64,000 nt of DNA. Origin: Rapana venosa (taxonomy: Eukaryota > Mollusca > Gastropoda > Neogastropoda > Muricidae). The stretch is from assembly GCA_028751875.1 (NCBI GenBank), contig CM054135.1:9681946-9745945 (forward strand). The letters are read 5' to 3'. Position numbers and translations under genes: made by a program. Of the stretch, positions 26,401 through 34,906 are shown one piece after another. The notes under the pieces were generated by a model, which was not told where the DNA came from, did not search any database, and was given only the letters and a program-made list of their open reading frames with translations. How positions within the stretch are numbered: position 1 is the stretch's first letter; each line of letters opens with the position of its first letter.

Positions 26401-28923
26401 AAATGTGATATAACTATTTACAACAAAAACAAAGATTTCATTTGTTTTTCCTTTCTATACAGTTCTAGATTATAAATAATGTGTCAAATTACAACTTGCT
26501 GAGAAAATAATATATAATTTTAACAATCCCTCAAGTCTGCAATAATCCAAGTGAAGTTCACACAAGTACGAAGCATTCAGAGCACTAATAAAAGAATGAA
26601 TGAATGAATCTCTGAATGATTGAATGAATTATTGAATGAATGAATGAATGAATGAAAGTGGGATTTTCAAAATGTTACTGTGACAGAAAAGTTCAGTGTC
26701 TGAAAAAAAGAGAGAATGGGGACAGAGGGGTAAGCATGAATAACAGCAGTACAACACTATACACATGTGCGCACGCACACACACATGCATGCACGCACGT
26801 GCACACACACTCAAACACACACACTCACACACACTCAATCACACACACTCAAACACACACACACACACACACATGATCATCTTTAAGGACATAAACAGGA
26901 AGATTTTTCATGACTTCCAAACTAATGTCAGCACATAATACTACACAGTCAATTACTCAAGTATGCTTCTGTGAGAAACTCGTGAGTAGTACTAGTAGTC
27001 TACACACACAGTGACACAGACACACACAAACACACACAGAGTACACACATACACACACACAGAGTACACACACACACTCACAGTGACACCACACACACAC
27101 ATGCGCGCACACATGCGCACATACATGTGCGCACACACACACAAGCATGCATGTACAAAATGCAAGACAGAAAATAAGGAATATATACTTATATAGCATG
27201 AAAAATGGAGCAGAACACATAAAAAACTAGAACTATTTCGTCTTTTCTCTTCCTGGTCAATCCATTCATACAGGCATTCCAACTTTAAAACAGTCATTTT
27301 CAACTTTGTACCCTCTACCTCATCAGCTCTCTAGAACAAGTTTAAAATAAATTTTTAAAAACACCTAAAAAAACTCAACCAATAAACAGGACAGCAAAAT
27401 GTCCTGCCTACTGTATCAGCCTGAAAATAATAGCTTGGTGGTTAGAGCTTTGCACATAGCGCTCGCGATTTGCTGACCTGGGTTTGAATCTCGTTCAAGG
27501 GGATTTTTTCTCCCTGGAATTAACATCAGTGTCGACTCCACTCTCCCAAAAGTTCTTCAGATGAGACTATAAACCGAGGTCCCAAGCACAAATGCATGCA
27601 GAATGTCTTGCACACATGTTAAAACCATTGTGGTCCGGTGGAAACGGATGACAAATTATACAAAACCACATGCACAAAGGGACTGGACATAAAAATTAAA
27701 AAAAAGCACATAAGTGCTTACCCCATTATCCTCAAATTTTTTTTTTTTTTGAGATCTTCGTTCACCAGCAAGTCTCAACCAGGATTAGAAATTCATCACT
27801 CCGGAGTCCACGTTTTTTGTTGTCTATTCCTGCTTCTCTGATGACCTCAAATCCCACATCTCGAGTGAAGAACATATACCTCTGTCTGCATCTTTCTATT
27901 CTTTAATTCTTTGTCTTGAGATGAGGTGAGCTTTCTAACCGCTTTCATGCGCTTTGATTTGTTGCTTTACAAGATTCAGCGCTATATAAATTCCATACAT
28001 TATATTATTATTAAAATAAAATTTTATTTTGTTTTCTTTTAAAAAAAACAACCATCTCTTCTTCTCCAAAGACATTCTGCTATCCACCTCTTCCTCTACT
28101 TTCTTTCTTGTCAAAATCTTGGTCTGCTTCACTATGTACACTAGTTCTTTGACTGACACAGTGATAGTGACAGTGGTTGTGGGGATGCTTGCAGTTGCAC
28201 TGACAACAAAAACACCCGTTCTTTCCCATTTGTGGCAGTAATGTGGCAATGCCTGGGTCTCAGCAAAACGCCTTTTCAGTTTTGGGGTCCATTCAGTGCC
28301 AATTGGTTCAGAGACTCTGAGAACTCGAGGTACACCAATGGTGAGATTTTGCATATATATATATATATGCAACCGCCTCTGCCCACCATGAAGACTTCGG
28401 GGATAAAGAAACAAAAAAACCCACTTAAGTGGGCCATCAGACCCTGCTGGAAATAAACAAAAGATGGAAATAATGCATACCTAAGATTTTTCGTTACATA
28501 ACGCTGTTAACAAAAACTTTTTTTTTAAATAAAAGGAGAACAATCAGCACACAACATTCTTTGTTATGGAACTTTCTTCTCAACAAAAACATAAAATAAA
28601 AATTCACAACCTTAACCACACAACACACACACAAAAAGGTGAACATGAACAATGTCTGACCTTCTTCTGCGAGGTCTTTATTCATCACCAATTTGCCGTG
28701 GCGAAGGTAGTTGAGGACAGGCCCGAAGTACATGGGGTCTCTGTCGATCAAGTAGGCACCACTGCTGTCCTGCAACATGATGCCACAGTGTCTACAGGTC
28801 AGTGATCACAATCATTCATTTTATTTTTTTCATTTTACAGGACTGGATTGTTTGGTGGTTGTTTTTAAAAAAAAAAAATCATTCAGTAATTCTGTGTCAC
28901 CAAATTACATACTTACTGTGTAT

Positions 28924-28976
<53 letters not shown>

Positions 28977-29025
28977 GACTGTGTGTGTGTGGGGGGGGGG
29001 GTGGGGTGGGGGTGTTGAGTGTGTG

Positions 29026-29105
<80 letters not shown>

Positions 29106-31711
29106 TGTGTGTATGTTGTGTATACATGTGCGTGATCTGTGTGTGTGTGTCCAGTGTGCAAGTCTGGTGTGGTGTGGTACGGTGTGGTGTGTATACATGT
29201 GGGTTGTTTTTTTTCTAATACTGAACTAGAAGATATATTCCAATTTACTCCAACAAAACATAAATTTGAAATTTGCACACAGAAAACAAAGACAACAACA
29301 ACAACAAAACCCAAACAAACAAACATAAAAGCTGTATCTTATTGCTGCATCAAGCCAAATTCTTGTAAACTAGTTGCCTTGGGGCCACACTTAAGTTTAA
29401 AAACCAAAAAACCAAAATATCCATTATATTTTTCATCCCAACTCCATTCACACACAAACCACAAAATACAATCTCTTCCACAACAAAGAAGTCATGGACC
29501 ATTAAGAAAAAAACAACAACAAAGAAAAACAAAGAAAGAAATTATAGCAAGCGTAAATTCCGCTAGTGCTGCCTTGACCTCTTGGCGGTGATTTACCCGT
29601 GCAGCCAAATTGGCAAGGAGAGAGGGGAGGGAGGGAGGGAGGGCAGATGCCAGATGTTTGGCACGATGGCATACCAGCCACTGAGCAGCAAGCCCTGTAC
29701 TGGGCCCAGGTCCTTACAACATACATAGCCAGGCTGCACAGGGTTTGTGTGCACTGTGGAGTGTGGTTCTCAATTTTTTTTTTCTTTAAGGGGCGGAGGG
29801 GTGGTTCTGTTTTGTTTAATAAGGAGCATTTTTCTTGAGTTTTTAGGAACTTAGGGAGAGGGCTATTAAATTTTTTTTTCTTTTTTTGCAGGGGGAGAGG
29901 GGGGTTAATTTGTTATTACTCATTTTCTGTTCCCTTCATGGCTTTGTTTGTTTAAAGTGTTGGTTGGGTTTACAAGTTTCAATTCTTTTTCTTTCCTTTA
30001 TCTTTTTATATGGGGTAATCACTCTTCCTTTTTTGATTTCTTTCTTTCTTTGGAGGGTTTTCTGATTTTGGTGGTTTTGGTTCGTCTTTTTCTGAGTTTT
30101 GGTGGGTAGTGTGTTGGGGGGAGGGGGGGACGGGGGTTAAGGGGGGGGGGGGGGGGGGGGGAGTGTGATACTTAGCTTCTTGATCTTACCCTGTTTGCTG
30201 AGATCACTGTTTTGAAATGTTTAAAAGCAACACAACCAATAAAAATAAAAGATATTGACCTGCACAGTTCTTGCAATTTGTTCCATGCAGAGTGCTCGGT
30301 AAGTTAATGACCTCTGAGTTTGACACTACACAGGGATTCTGAAAGCTGTGTCTGTTATGAATCACGAAGATAGATCTATCACAGTATCAGAGAAAGAACA
30401 AAGTTGACATGCTGAAGTATAGATCATCTATCTCAAGAAGAAGTTCAGAGACAGGTAGCAGGGCTGGCACCGAAAGCAGCTGAAGTGAAAATGTCAGAGT
30501 TGAAACTTCAATTAGAACACATCAATAACAAATTATATGGCCTGGTTACAGATTTATTTATAACTGCGTGGCAAATGAAAATACACACTGATGTAATAAC
30601 TTTTTTTCTCAGATTTAAAAAAAATTTTTTTTATTCATTGTTTTTAGTTCCTTGTCTTGAGCTCCAAGGTTCATAGATGCCGAGATGGTATGATTTTTAC
30701 ATATGATATGTACAATTGTACATTACTAAAGTATATGAATCATGATGCGACCATCTCCCCCTCACCATTTACTATTTAGGTACCCAAATTCCAACTTAGG
30801 GGACGGTGTCTTTTACTCTTTAGAAACAAGGCACCAAAGTGCATGCAGATTTTTTTCATCCATTCCTACCGGCACAAAATGACCTATTCTCCTGACACTA
30901 CGGCAGTGAAAGGCAGAACAGGTTTTTAATGTATGTATGCATGCGCAAAATGTTCTGTGTGCACTTGCACATAGGGCATCACTGAAGGACTGTTCGTGTG
31001 TTCTGTTCAATTTTCATGTCAAACTGGGAAGAAAGGGCAAGGCTGCGAATTGAACCAAGACCCTTATGGTTTACTTGTTAGGCAGATGAATGTCTGAATT
31101 GTCCTGCCACCTTTCCCCTTTTTAAAAAAAAATTTGATTTGCTCAGCTACTGAGCTAGTGCTATCTTAGTATCTATGCAAGTATGTTACAACAACAATCC
31201 ATTGAGTATACACACTCACTATAAAAAATAATTTTTAAAAAGTGATCAAGGTAAACTGAAAAACTGGACACAGTCACATATGAAACTATTTAAAATTCAA
31301 ACTCAAAGCTGAAGTAAGTAAACTTTAACAATAAAGTATAAACAGAGGACCTCAAATTGATCCTGAGTCATTGAGTGTCAAATGATCAAAATTTATTGAT
31401 ATGATAATGAACACTAGTACAGTAACTAGTTAAAAGGACAAGCATGCTTTGGTTAATGGTGACAGCACCTCTGTTGACAGATACTTGAAATCTATTCGGA
31501 GTATTCCAAATTTACATAAACTTGAAAAAGCCTCTTAAGCCTCTTAAAATGAAGAGTGCTCCATTTTACATCAAGCAACACCGCATGATTCTATCCTTAT
31601 GACCTAGGAGTAAGCCTGGAGTAAAATAAAAGTTACTGAACAACTCGTCATGAGTATGCCAAAATTCTCAAAAAGTGTATAACACAACATTTTTTCTGGT
31701 TGAAGAAAAGT

Positions 31712-31785
<74 letters not shown>

Positions 31786-32489
31786 TGTGTGTGTGTGTGT
31801 GTGTGTCTGTCAGTGTGTGTGTGTGTGTGTGTGAGCATCAGACATGCCTGTGTGTGTCTTTAATGATCAGCAGCTCTTAATAGACTTAATTCTTAGACCA
31901 AGACTGATTCTTCAGGTTGTTGGATGCATGCAATTTTAAATTAAAGGAGGATGCAAAATCTCATTATCTGAATTAATTCTTAAACTCTCTTTTCCCTCAA
32001 ACAAAAATGACAATAATATTATGTCACGAATCTACCTGGATTCTGAGGACTAAAACTCATAAAATGTGGGTGTGTCCATACTGCATCAGACAAATCTCTC
32101 TTCACCAGTCCCTGTGTTTACAGCAATAGCCTAACGATTTGTTCTGTCACGCAAGCTGAGCAACGCAACTCAATACTGCCAGAGCAACTGGAAGTGGAAA
32201 CATACGTTACACAGGTCTAAAAATAAGCCATCTGATCAATATTATTGCACTTACCTTGGCTGTATTAAGATCTGGTTCCTCTTGGATAAGCCTATATAAA
32301 AATGACTTGGGATCCCTTCCTAGTGTTGTTCGTGTAGTCATAAAAGTTGTTCCCACCAACGTTGAGCTTTACCCATTCTTTTTTGCTTCTCCGCACTCTT
32401 GCAGCGTCGATTTCAGAGTTGCTGCTTTGGTTGACTTCCAACTCCATAGAATCTGCAGTTGACATGACTACTCCGTTCTTTTTCTCCAT
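10975..32489 (-). CDS. KCTD5: KCTD5-type BTB/POZ domain protein (six coding exons)
   Basis: This is a member of the KCTD2/5/17 group. Known members are oligomeric BTB proteins that act as substrate adaptors for cullin-3 ubiquitin ligases, and KCTD5 also acts on G-protein beta-gamma subunits. Coding exons in transcript order are 32255-32489, 28661-28769, 18354-18445, 17508-17603, 13300-13425 and 10975-11004. All introns are GT-AG and phases agree. After correcting one extra base in exon 1 the product is 228 residues (human KCTD5 is about 234). The BTB fold covers about residues 38-145 (WVKLNVGG at 39-46, [11 protein letters not shown] at 57-67, GAYLIDRDP at 82-90, [14 protein letters not shown] at 92-105). 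The C-terminal part has [15 protein letters not shown] and ends GSRM. KCTD2 or KCTD17 naming is possible, because invertebrates usually have one gene for the group. Confidence 0.95.
11159..11194. repeat. (CA)n microsatellite
   Basis: A perfect CA tract in KCTD5 intron 5, about 155 bp upstream (in transcript terms) of the last coding exon. Confidence 0.9.
11640..11730. repeat. C/A-rich simple repeat (CACC/ACCC)
   Basis: CACCCACC, ACACAC and CCACCA units directly before the LINE remnant. It produces a proline/threonine-rich open frame that runs into the LINE frame by chance. Confidence 0.8.
11736..12084 (+). mobile_element. LINE remnant: C-terminus of reverse-transcriptase ORF and 3' end
   Basis: The frame to the TAA at 11949-11951 encodes [20 protein letters not shown] and ends [13 protein letters not shown]. 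The 'ED-x-HLL-x-EC' pattern is typical of the C-terminal tail of molluscan non-LTR retrotransposon proteins. It is followed by about 130 bases of 3' UTR and a short tail of tctgaa repeats ending at 12084. The polymerase domain is absent, so this is a 5'-truncated dead copy inside KCTD5 intron 5. Confidence 0.75.
12573..12754. repeat. Purine-rich (GA)n tract
   Basis: Imperfect GAGA sequence with GACAGA and GAAA interruptions, in KCTD5 intron 5. Confidence 0.85.
12961..13091. repeat. (GA)n microsatellite with GGA interruptions
   Basis: About 130 bases of GA/GGGA in KCTD5 intron 5, about 210 bp below the exon 5 donor, preceded by a CT run and a CA/CG run at 12905-12960. Arg/Glu-rich and Ser/Leu-rich frames over it are artefacts. 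Confidence 0.92.
13300..13425 (-). CDS. KCTD5: KCTD5 coding exon 5
   Basis: 126 bases, residues 178-219, starting [18 protein letters not shown] and containing [14 protein letters not shown]. These match the vertebrate KCTD5 pattern LVSIGSSYNYGNEDQAEF...LCVVSKE. The acceptor is gtttcag and the donor is the weak GTCAGA. Confidence 0.95.
14750..15080 (+). mobile_element. Dispersed repeat family D, copy 1
   Basis: It begins with cttcttcttc and 'aacgctcagacagcaac', then 'ttgtctgtcatatgagc'. It continues through 'aaaaggcaggagaatgg', 'attcctagcacagag' and 'ttccagaaggtgggga', and ends near 'cccccacgggggatt'. Further copies lie at 15820-16160, 36185-36532 (minus) and 43008-43260. No coding potential is seen. 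Confidence 0.85.
15243..15376. repeat. 28-bp minisatellite, about five copies
   Basis: The unit caatgcctatcaatatctca plus acatctcg repeats with starts at 15247, 15275, 15303, 15331 and 15359; the last copy is partial. Units are almost identical, differing mainly at the junction base (tcg, tag, tca). It lies in KCTD5 intron 4. Confidence 0.93.
15820..16475 (+). mobile_element. Family D copy 2 running into the SINE core/body
   Basis: Family D sequence spans 15820-16160. The element then continues as SINE body: 'ccttcagatgagactataaacc' at about 16226-16250, 'gtgccagtaggaatggatg' at about 16333, and an A-type tail 'attccattattcttgaag' near 16450. This shows that D is the 5' module of a longer element carrying the same central core as families A and B. 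Confidence 0.7.
16540..16975 (+). mobile_element. SINE with GGCAGGACGG head and module E tail
   Basis: A second head type: tggcaggacggttaagtcag with cacctgcctgaccagtaaac and a decayed B-box region (gaggttctgagctccattcc). The body follows with 'ccttcagataagactc', 'gaagagtaggcc' and 'gtgtcatgtttagacacc'. The E tail ends 'cggtgaaccttagagctc' near 16955. Related minus-strand copies lie at 30640-31115 and 55205-55555. Confidence 0.8.
17508..17603 (-). CDS. KCTD5: KCTD5 coding exon 4
   Basis: 96 bases, residues 146-177: [16 protein letters not shown], then [16 protein letters not shown]. This is the most conserved part of the KCTD5 C-terminal domain. The donor is consensus GTGAGT and is followed 8 bases later by a long GU tract in the transcript. 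Confidence 0.96.
18240..18350. repeat. Imperfect (CA)n beside the exon 3 donor
   Basis: ACACAC blocks separated by short spacers end at 18348, only 6 bases from the KCTD5 exon 3 boundary. In the transcript this is a UG-rich tract right after the weak GTAGCC donor. Confidence 0.9.
18354..18445 (-). CDS. KCTD5: KCTD5 coding exon 3
   Basis: 92 bases completing G115 and encoding [20 protein letters not shown] and [10 protein letters not shown] (residues 116-145), the end of the BTB domain and the linker. The acceptor is ggctgcag. The donor GTAGCC is weak. Confidence 0.95.
18541..19140 (+). mobile_element. SINE family B copy
   Basis: The head region contains 'gcacctgcctagacagcg' and a B-box-like 'gtccgggttcaaag'. 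The core 'cttttggatgagataataaa' is at about 18870-18890. Next come 'gtaaaagaacccatggcaac', 'ggcaaaattctgtag', 'catgcagacaggaaa' and 'gatgcgctctccctaggg', and the copy ends in an 'acaatacaat' tail. Siblings lie at 23595-24170, 41690-42085, 42281-42670 and 51600-51890 (minus). It lies in KCTD5 intron 2, close upstream of exon 3. Confidence 0.8.
19250..19480 (-). mobile_element. Family F SINE fragment
   Basis: It matches, in the same orientation, the better copy at 59835-60205: 'catgctgggtatgtttgtg' and 'gaattaaggcactggcaggtctgca' correspond to 'catgctgggtgtgttcgtg' and 'gaatgaagacactggcaggactgca'. It is followed at about 19489-19535 by a plus-strand shred of module E (catccctgaagtcagaatac). Confidence 0.65.
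19765..19862. repeat. (GT)n microsatellite
   Basis: A long GT tract with GAGT and GAGGGGGGG interruptions in KCTD5 intron 2. A cysteine/valine-rich frame across it is an artefact. Confidence 0.93.
20001..20428. repeat. Cluster of poly-C and TA/CA tracts
   Basis: C runs at about 20001-20030 and 20311-20342, TA tracts at about 20195-20217 and 20389-20410, and CA at about 20411-20428. All lie in KCTD5 intron 2. Further C-rich tracts occur at about 21114-21125, 21184-21198 and 21480-21510. Confidence 0.85.
21368..22085 (+). mobile_element. SINE family A copy interrupted by a nested insertion
   Basis: The head GGATAGCCTGGTGGTTAGAG starts at about 21378. The body runs through 'ttcaaggggatttttccc', a C-rich expansion and 'gagactataaaccgaggtc' to about 21585. 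The SINE resumes at about 21893 with 'gtgcacactttaatacctg' and ends with 'cataatcctcaaaataaaag'. The intervening 300 bases contain the short GCGCTATAT module (about 21615-21700) and CA repeats, so another element landed inside this SINE. Confidence 0.75.
22280..22740. other. Non-repetitive, relatively CpG-rich island in KCTD5 intron 2
   Basis: Unlike its surroundings, this stretch is complex and free of simple repeats. It has open frames on both strands: plus, about 105 codons from 22280; minus, about 81 codons from 22731, beginning [17 protein letters not shown]. Neither product is recognised. It could be an exon of an unknown or nested transcript, a decayed transposable-element ORF, or a regulatory element. 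No function is proposed. Confidence 0.3.
22862..22884. repeat. Poly-A run
   Basis: A run of 23 A's followed by a GA-rich stretch. No retroposed gene body is visible upstream of it. Confidence 0.8.
23595..24170 (+). mobile_element. SINE family B copy split by a CA microsatellite
   Basis: Family B landmarks 'gagtggtggtctgtgagttag', 'gtaaaagaaacccacacc' and 'ggcaaaaatgcagtag' occur before 23820. After an expanded CA tract (23841-23940) the element resumes with 'aaggctgtgcttctgtggtaatg', 'catgcagagaaattggct' and the 'aatacaacgcaa' tail. The microsatellite has grown inside the element, where other copies have 'ataaacatgcagacagg'. Confidence 0.7.
23841..23940. repeat. (CA)n microsatellite
   Basis: About 100 bases of CA with CG interruptions, inside a SINE B copy in KCTD5 intron 2. 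Confidence 0.93.
24208..24417 (-). mobile_element. SINE family A copy, 5'-truncated
   Basis: On the minus strand it runs from the core ('gatgagactataaaccgagg') to the 3' tail ('gtgcttattccattatcctc'). It sits in the tail of the SINE B copy at 23595-24170. The flanks share a repeated stretch: 'ctagtatcagcaaaacatta' near 24121 and 'ctagtattagcagaacatta' near 24414. Confidence 0.8.
24655..24880 (+). mobile_element. Dispersed repeat family C, copy 2
   Basis: It is close to 6296-6512: gaccgttcgcgcacctt, cagctgtaaatgggtacctg, gagaggagatgggcgccg, ctctgacgccttgctcctc and ggttatgggacacctttacc appear in the same order. It lies in KCTD5 intron 2. Confidence 0.82.
26585..26657. repeat. (AATG)n tetranucleotide repeat
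   Basis: GAATGAATGAAT units with a few interruptions (tctctg, attattg) in KCTD5 intron 2. Confidence 0.85.
26766..27146. repeat. Two imperfect (CA)n blocks
   Basis: CA with CG and TCAA interruptions at about 26766-26871 and 27003-27146, in KCTD5 intron 2. Confidence 0.9.
27424..27760 (+). mobile_element. Full-length SINE family A copy
   Basis: Head 'tagcttggtggttagagc', B box 'cctgggtttgaatctc', then 'gttcaaggggattttttctc' and 'gaattaacatcagtgtcgac'. The core is 'cttcagatgagactataaac', and the tail is 'gcacataagtgcttacccc' plus 'attatcctcaaa' with a poly-T end. It lies in KCTD5 intron 2, about 900 bp below exon 2. Confidence 0.85.
27935..28020 (+). mobile_element. Short module 'GCGCTATATAAATTCC-(ATT)n'
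   Basis: It contains cgctttgatttgttgcttta and GCGCTATATAAATTCCATAC followed by ATT repeats. It is the same as the insert at 45521-45660 and the degraded copy at 52870-52945. It resembles the 3' ends of short non-autonomous retroposons in aquatic invertebrates. Confidence 0.75.
28300..28405 (-). mobile_element. Module E fragment
   Basis: The reverse complement carries 'gaagtcttcatggtgggcag', 'caaaatctcaccattggtg' and 'tacctcgagttctcagag'. This is the E tail without a visible SINE head. Confidence 0.6.
28661..28769 (-). CDS. KCTD5: KCTD5 coding exon 2 (BTB core)
   Basis: 109 bases encoding [20 protein letters not shown] and [16 protein letters not shown] (residues 79-114), plus the first base of G115. 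It is almost identical to the vertebrate BTB core ([20 protein letters not shown]). The acceptor is catgttgcag. The donor GTCAGA is weak, and a transcript UG tract begins about 27 bases downstream. Confidence 0.97.
28918..29116. repeat. (GT)n - poly-G - (GA)n compound repeat
   Basis: GT at 28918-28972, a G run near 28991-29000, and a perfect GA run at about 29031-29103 followed by more GT. It lies in KCTD5 intron 1, about 150 bp upstream of the exon 2 acceptor in transcript terms. Confidence 0.93.
30640..31115 (-). mobile_element. SINE with GGCAGGACA head and module E tail
   Basis: Minus strand: 'ggtggcaggacaattcag', 'catctgcctaacaagtaaac' and a B-box-like 'cttggttcaattcgcagc'. The body follows with 'gggcaaggc...ttcagtgatgccc', and the E tail ends 'gaaccttggagctcaagac' at about 30655. 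It lies in KCTD5 intron 1. It is more diverged than the copy at 55205-55555. Confidence 0.75.
31711..31832. repeat. (GA)n then (GT)n compound microsatellite
   Basis: A perfect GA run at about 31711-31783 runs straight into GT at 31784-31832, in KCTD5 intron 1. Confidence 0.94.
32255..32489 (-). CDS. KCTD5: KCTD5 coding exon 1, with single-base frameshift
   Basis: The start ATG at 32489 is the first in-frame ATG after a TGA 30 bases upstream; ATGs at 32465 and 32447 are alternatives. The exon encodes a polar N-terminus and WVKLNVGG. As written, the frame then shifts and stops within 35 codons. Removing one base at about 32350-32351 restores [20 protein letters not shown] and EEPDLNTAK up to the GTAAGT donor. 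The frame break is therefore a single extra T on the plus strand, within gttgttccc. Confidence 0.93.
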
Positions 32490-32693
32490 AGAGCAGTGGA
32501 ACACGCACAACACCAGTCAAGGCACTGGCAAAGACAAACGGAAGCTGTGATTTACTAGAAATCACCCAGGCGCGTAAAGGTAGCAGATGAAAATGTTCAA
32601 GTAGGCATTTTGGCTTAGATACTCTCGCAGAATCTCGCGGAAGCAGACAGACGAGAACCTTGGAAGGTCAAGGGTAGCCAAATCGTCTGCAAA
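32490..32693. promoter_or_regulatory. Shared divergent promoter of KCTD5 and ATP5PD
   Basis: Only 204 bases separate the two start codons, and they must hold both 5' UTRs and core promoters. No TATA box is evident. Visible motifs are CGGAAG (ETS/GABP-type) at 32539-32544 and 32638-32643, and TCTCGC at 32623-32628 and 32633-32638 (half of the TCTCGCGAGA element known from bidirectional promoters). AAAATGGCAGCC at the ATP5PD start resembles a YY1 site. ETS and YY1 sites are common at genes for mitochondrial proteins; their use here is inferred. Confidence 0.7.
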
Positions 32694-32814
32694 ATGGCAG
32701 CCAAAAGAATCGCGAGGTCAGCGGTTGACTGGCCGCTTTCAAAGAACGTGTCCCTGTGAGACAACAAGAATTTTACAGAGCTTTCAAGGCCAAGAATGAC
32801 AACTTCATCAACAA
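32694..32814 (+). CDS. ATP5PD: ATP5PD coding exon 1, with single-base frameshift
   Basis: ATG at 32694 in good context (aaaATGG), then MAAKRIARSAVDW. As written the frame then hits TGA at 32757. Restoring one base at 32731-32734 (tggccgctttc read as tgg gcc gct ttc) gives AAFKERVPVRQQEFYRAFKA and KNDNFIN up to the GTGAGT donor. Codon 41 (AAA, K) is split as aa/a. The lost G in a GGG run suggests a consensus error. Confidence 0.92.
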
Positions 32815-33403
32815 GTGAGTAAATGATGCTGAGTGATTATTCGTATCTCGGGATAGGTGTGATCAAGTGACCTGCCCAATGTCATTGGATGATTCCGAAT
32901 TCGGCTAAAGTTAGCAATTGGTCTGTAACATAGTTTCGCCGGCCGCAATCATTCCCCCCCCCCCCCCCCCCCCCACCCCCCAAAAAAAAAATCAATTAAA
33001 AAAAAATATATATATATATTTGATAGTTCAATAAAATTGAAGAAGGCTGAAAATTCGCAACAGAAGGGGGCTTACTCAGAAGAAATCAAAAGCCTGTCTG
33101 TACAGTGTATGCCTAGTTTGTAATTGTACCGTAACTTGAAGTTGAACTTAGAACTTGTCTCTAGTCTGTGGCAAGATCTGTATCATGAAGATGAACACCT
33201 TGCAGGCCCCCCAGGACCTATTGAGAGTCAGTTTACAACTTCCAAAATCCATAGTACTCATCTAACTTCTAAGTTCATAACCTCTTGTAACTGAAAGTCT
33301 GTGCTTTCCATTTTCTCTTCATCTTTAGACTTTACCCCACCCCCTCCTCACACACAAACACACACTCACAGTGATCACACACAGACACACACATGAGTCA
33401 CAG

Positions 33404-33443
<40 letters not shown>

Positions 33444-34873
33444 TCACAGATCACATGCATACATAACACATACAGTAACAGTACTAACAGTAACACATAC
33501 AAGTAACACACACACACACACACACACCACTCACTCACTCACTCACTCACTCACTCACACAACACACACACATCACAGTCACTCAGTGAATCACTCACTC
33601 ACACACACACACACACACACAAACATACACTTTTGACTTGACTTGTCAGATGAAGGGAAAGTCAAATAGTCTTGCATAAAAGATGTTCAAGAACTTATGA
33701 AAATGGTTTTTGGAAGTGGGAAACTGATTCCGGGTAGGTCCTGGAGGTGTGCAAGTGCGCATGCGCGCGCACACACACACACAATCTCACACACACACAC
33801 AGTGACACACACACACACTTGTAAAGTTCTACACACACACATTTTCTTGATATCACTCTTTAGTGGAAGGATGTAACTTAACCTGAAAAACTAACACTGT
33901 TGTATATAATTTTGTTATTGATCTAATTATAAGACGCATTTTAATTTTTGATTTTTGTGTTGTTTGCTATGTTTTGGTTTGGGGTTTTTGTTTGTTTGTT
34001 TTTTTGGCTTGTGTTCAGCTCATTATGACTTAAGAAGTTTAGTGACTTGGAATTTCCTAGTACCATACTTAGTGATAAATTAGTACTTATTCTATTGTTT
34101 TTTCTTTCCAGAGTTCACCAATTTCCAGAGGAGCTGCCCAAGATTGATTTTGCCTTCTACAAGGCCAGGCTACCCAACCCTGCTCTTGCAGATCAATTCC
34201 AGAAAGCTGTAAGTTGCCTATTTTGATTTCATTTATCATTTAATCACATCTACAGCAAGTACAAATAATTGATTAACTTTTCACTTTTGTTTAATGTTGT
34301 ACTGAAGTGATGTACCACGTAGTCCCAAGGTTCATCAGAGACAATCAAACATACTGAAATGTAGTATGTACATAAGTAAATCTGCATTCAGCTCCAAAGC
34401 TGATACTATGGTAAATGAATTGAAAAGACTTGCGTTTAAATATATGGAAATGCATACATTTCAAAAATTAATCTTAGACTTGAAAGAATATTATAAAGTT
34501 GGAATTATATGGATATATAAATAAATATAAATATAAATATATATATATATATATGTATGTATAATGACAATGTATGTGTCTTAAATTGATATTTGACTTG
34601 AAAAAATATAAAGTGGGTGGTCTAGCAAAGACTGCAAATAAATTTACTCTTTATCATATAAAATCTATTCCAACTTGTGCTTTGATAGAACTTTCCTGAT
34701 TTTCATTGTTACTGTTAGCATAGGTGGTAAATTTTTATGATCAACAAAAGCATTAAATGTCAGCACTTTACAGGTTTTTATAAGGCAATCTGATGCATTT
34801 ACACACACATATGTGTGTATGCATATTGCATACACACACTCCTGTGCATACATTTGCATACTACTACTAGTTA

Positions 34874-34906
<33 letters not shown>

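Noticed and set aside
28777..29229. Plus-strand 150-codon Cys/Val/Arg-rich frame
   Set aside because: It is a translation of GT and GA microsatellites opposite KCTD5 intron 1.
32694..32830. Treating ATP5PD exon 1 as a pseudogene remnant
   Set aside because: The start context, the frame after a one-base correction, the donor and all four later exons are intact and in phase, so an indel error is simpler.
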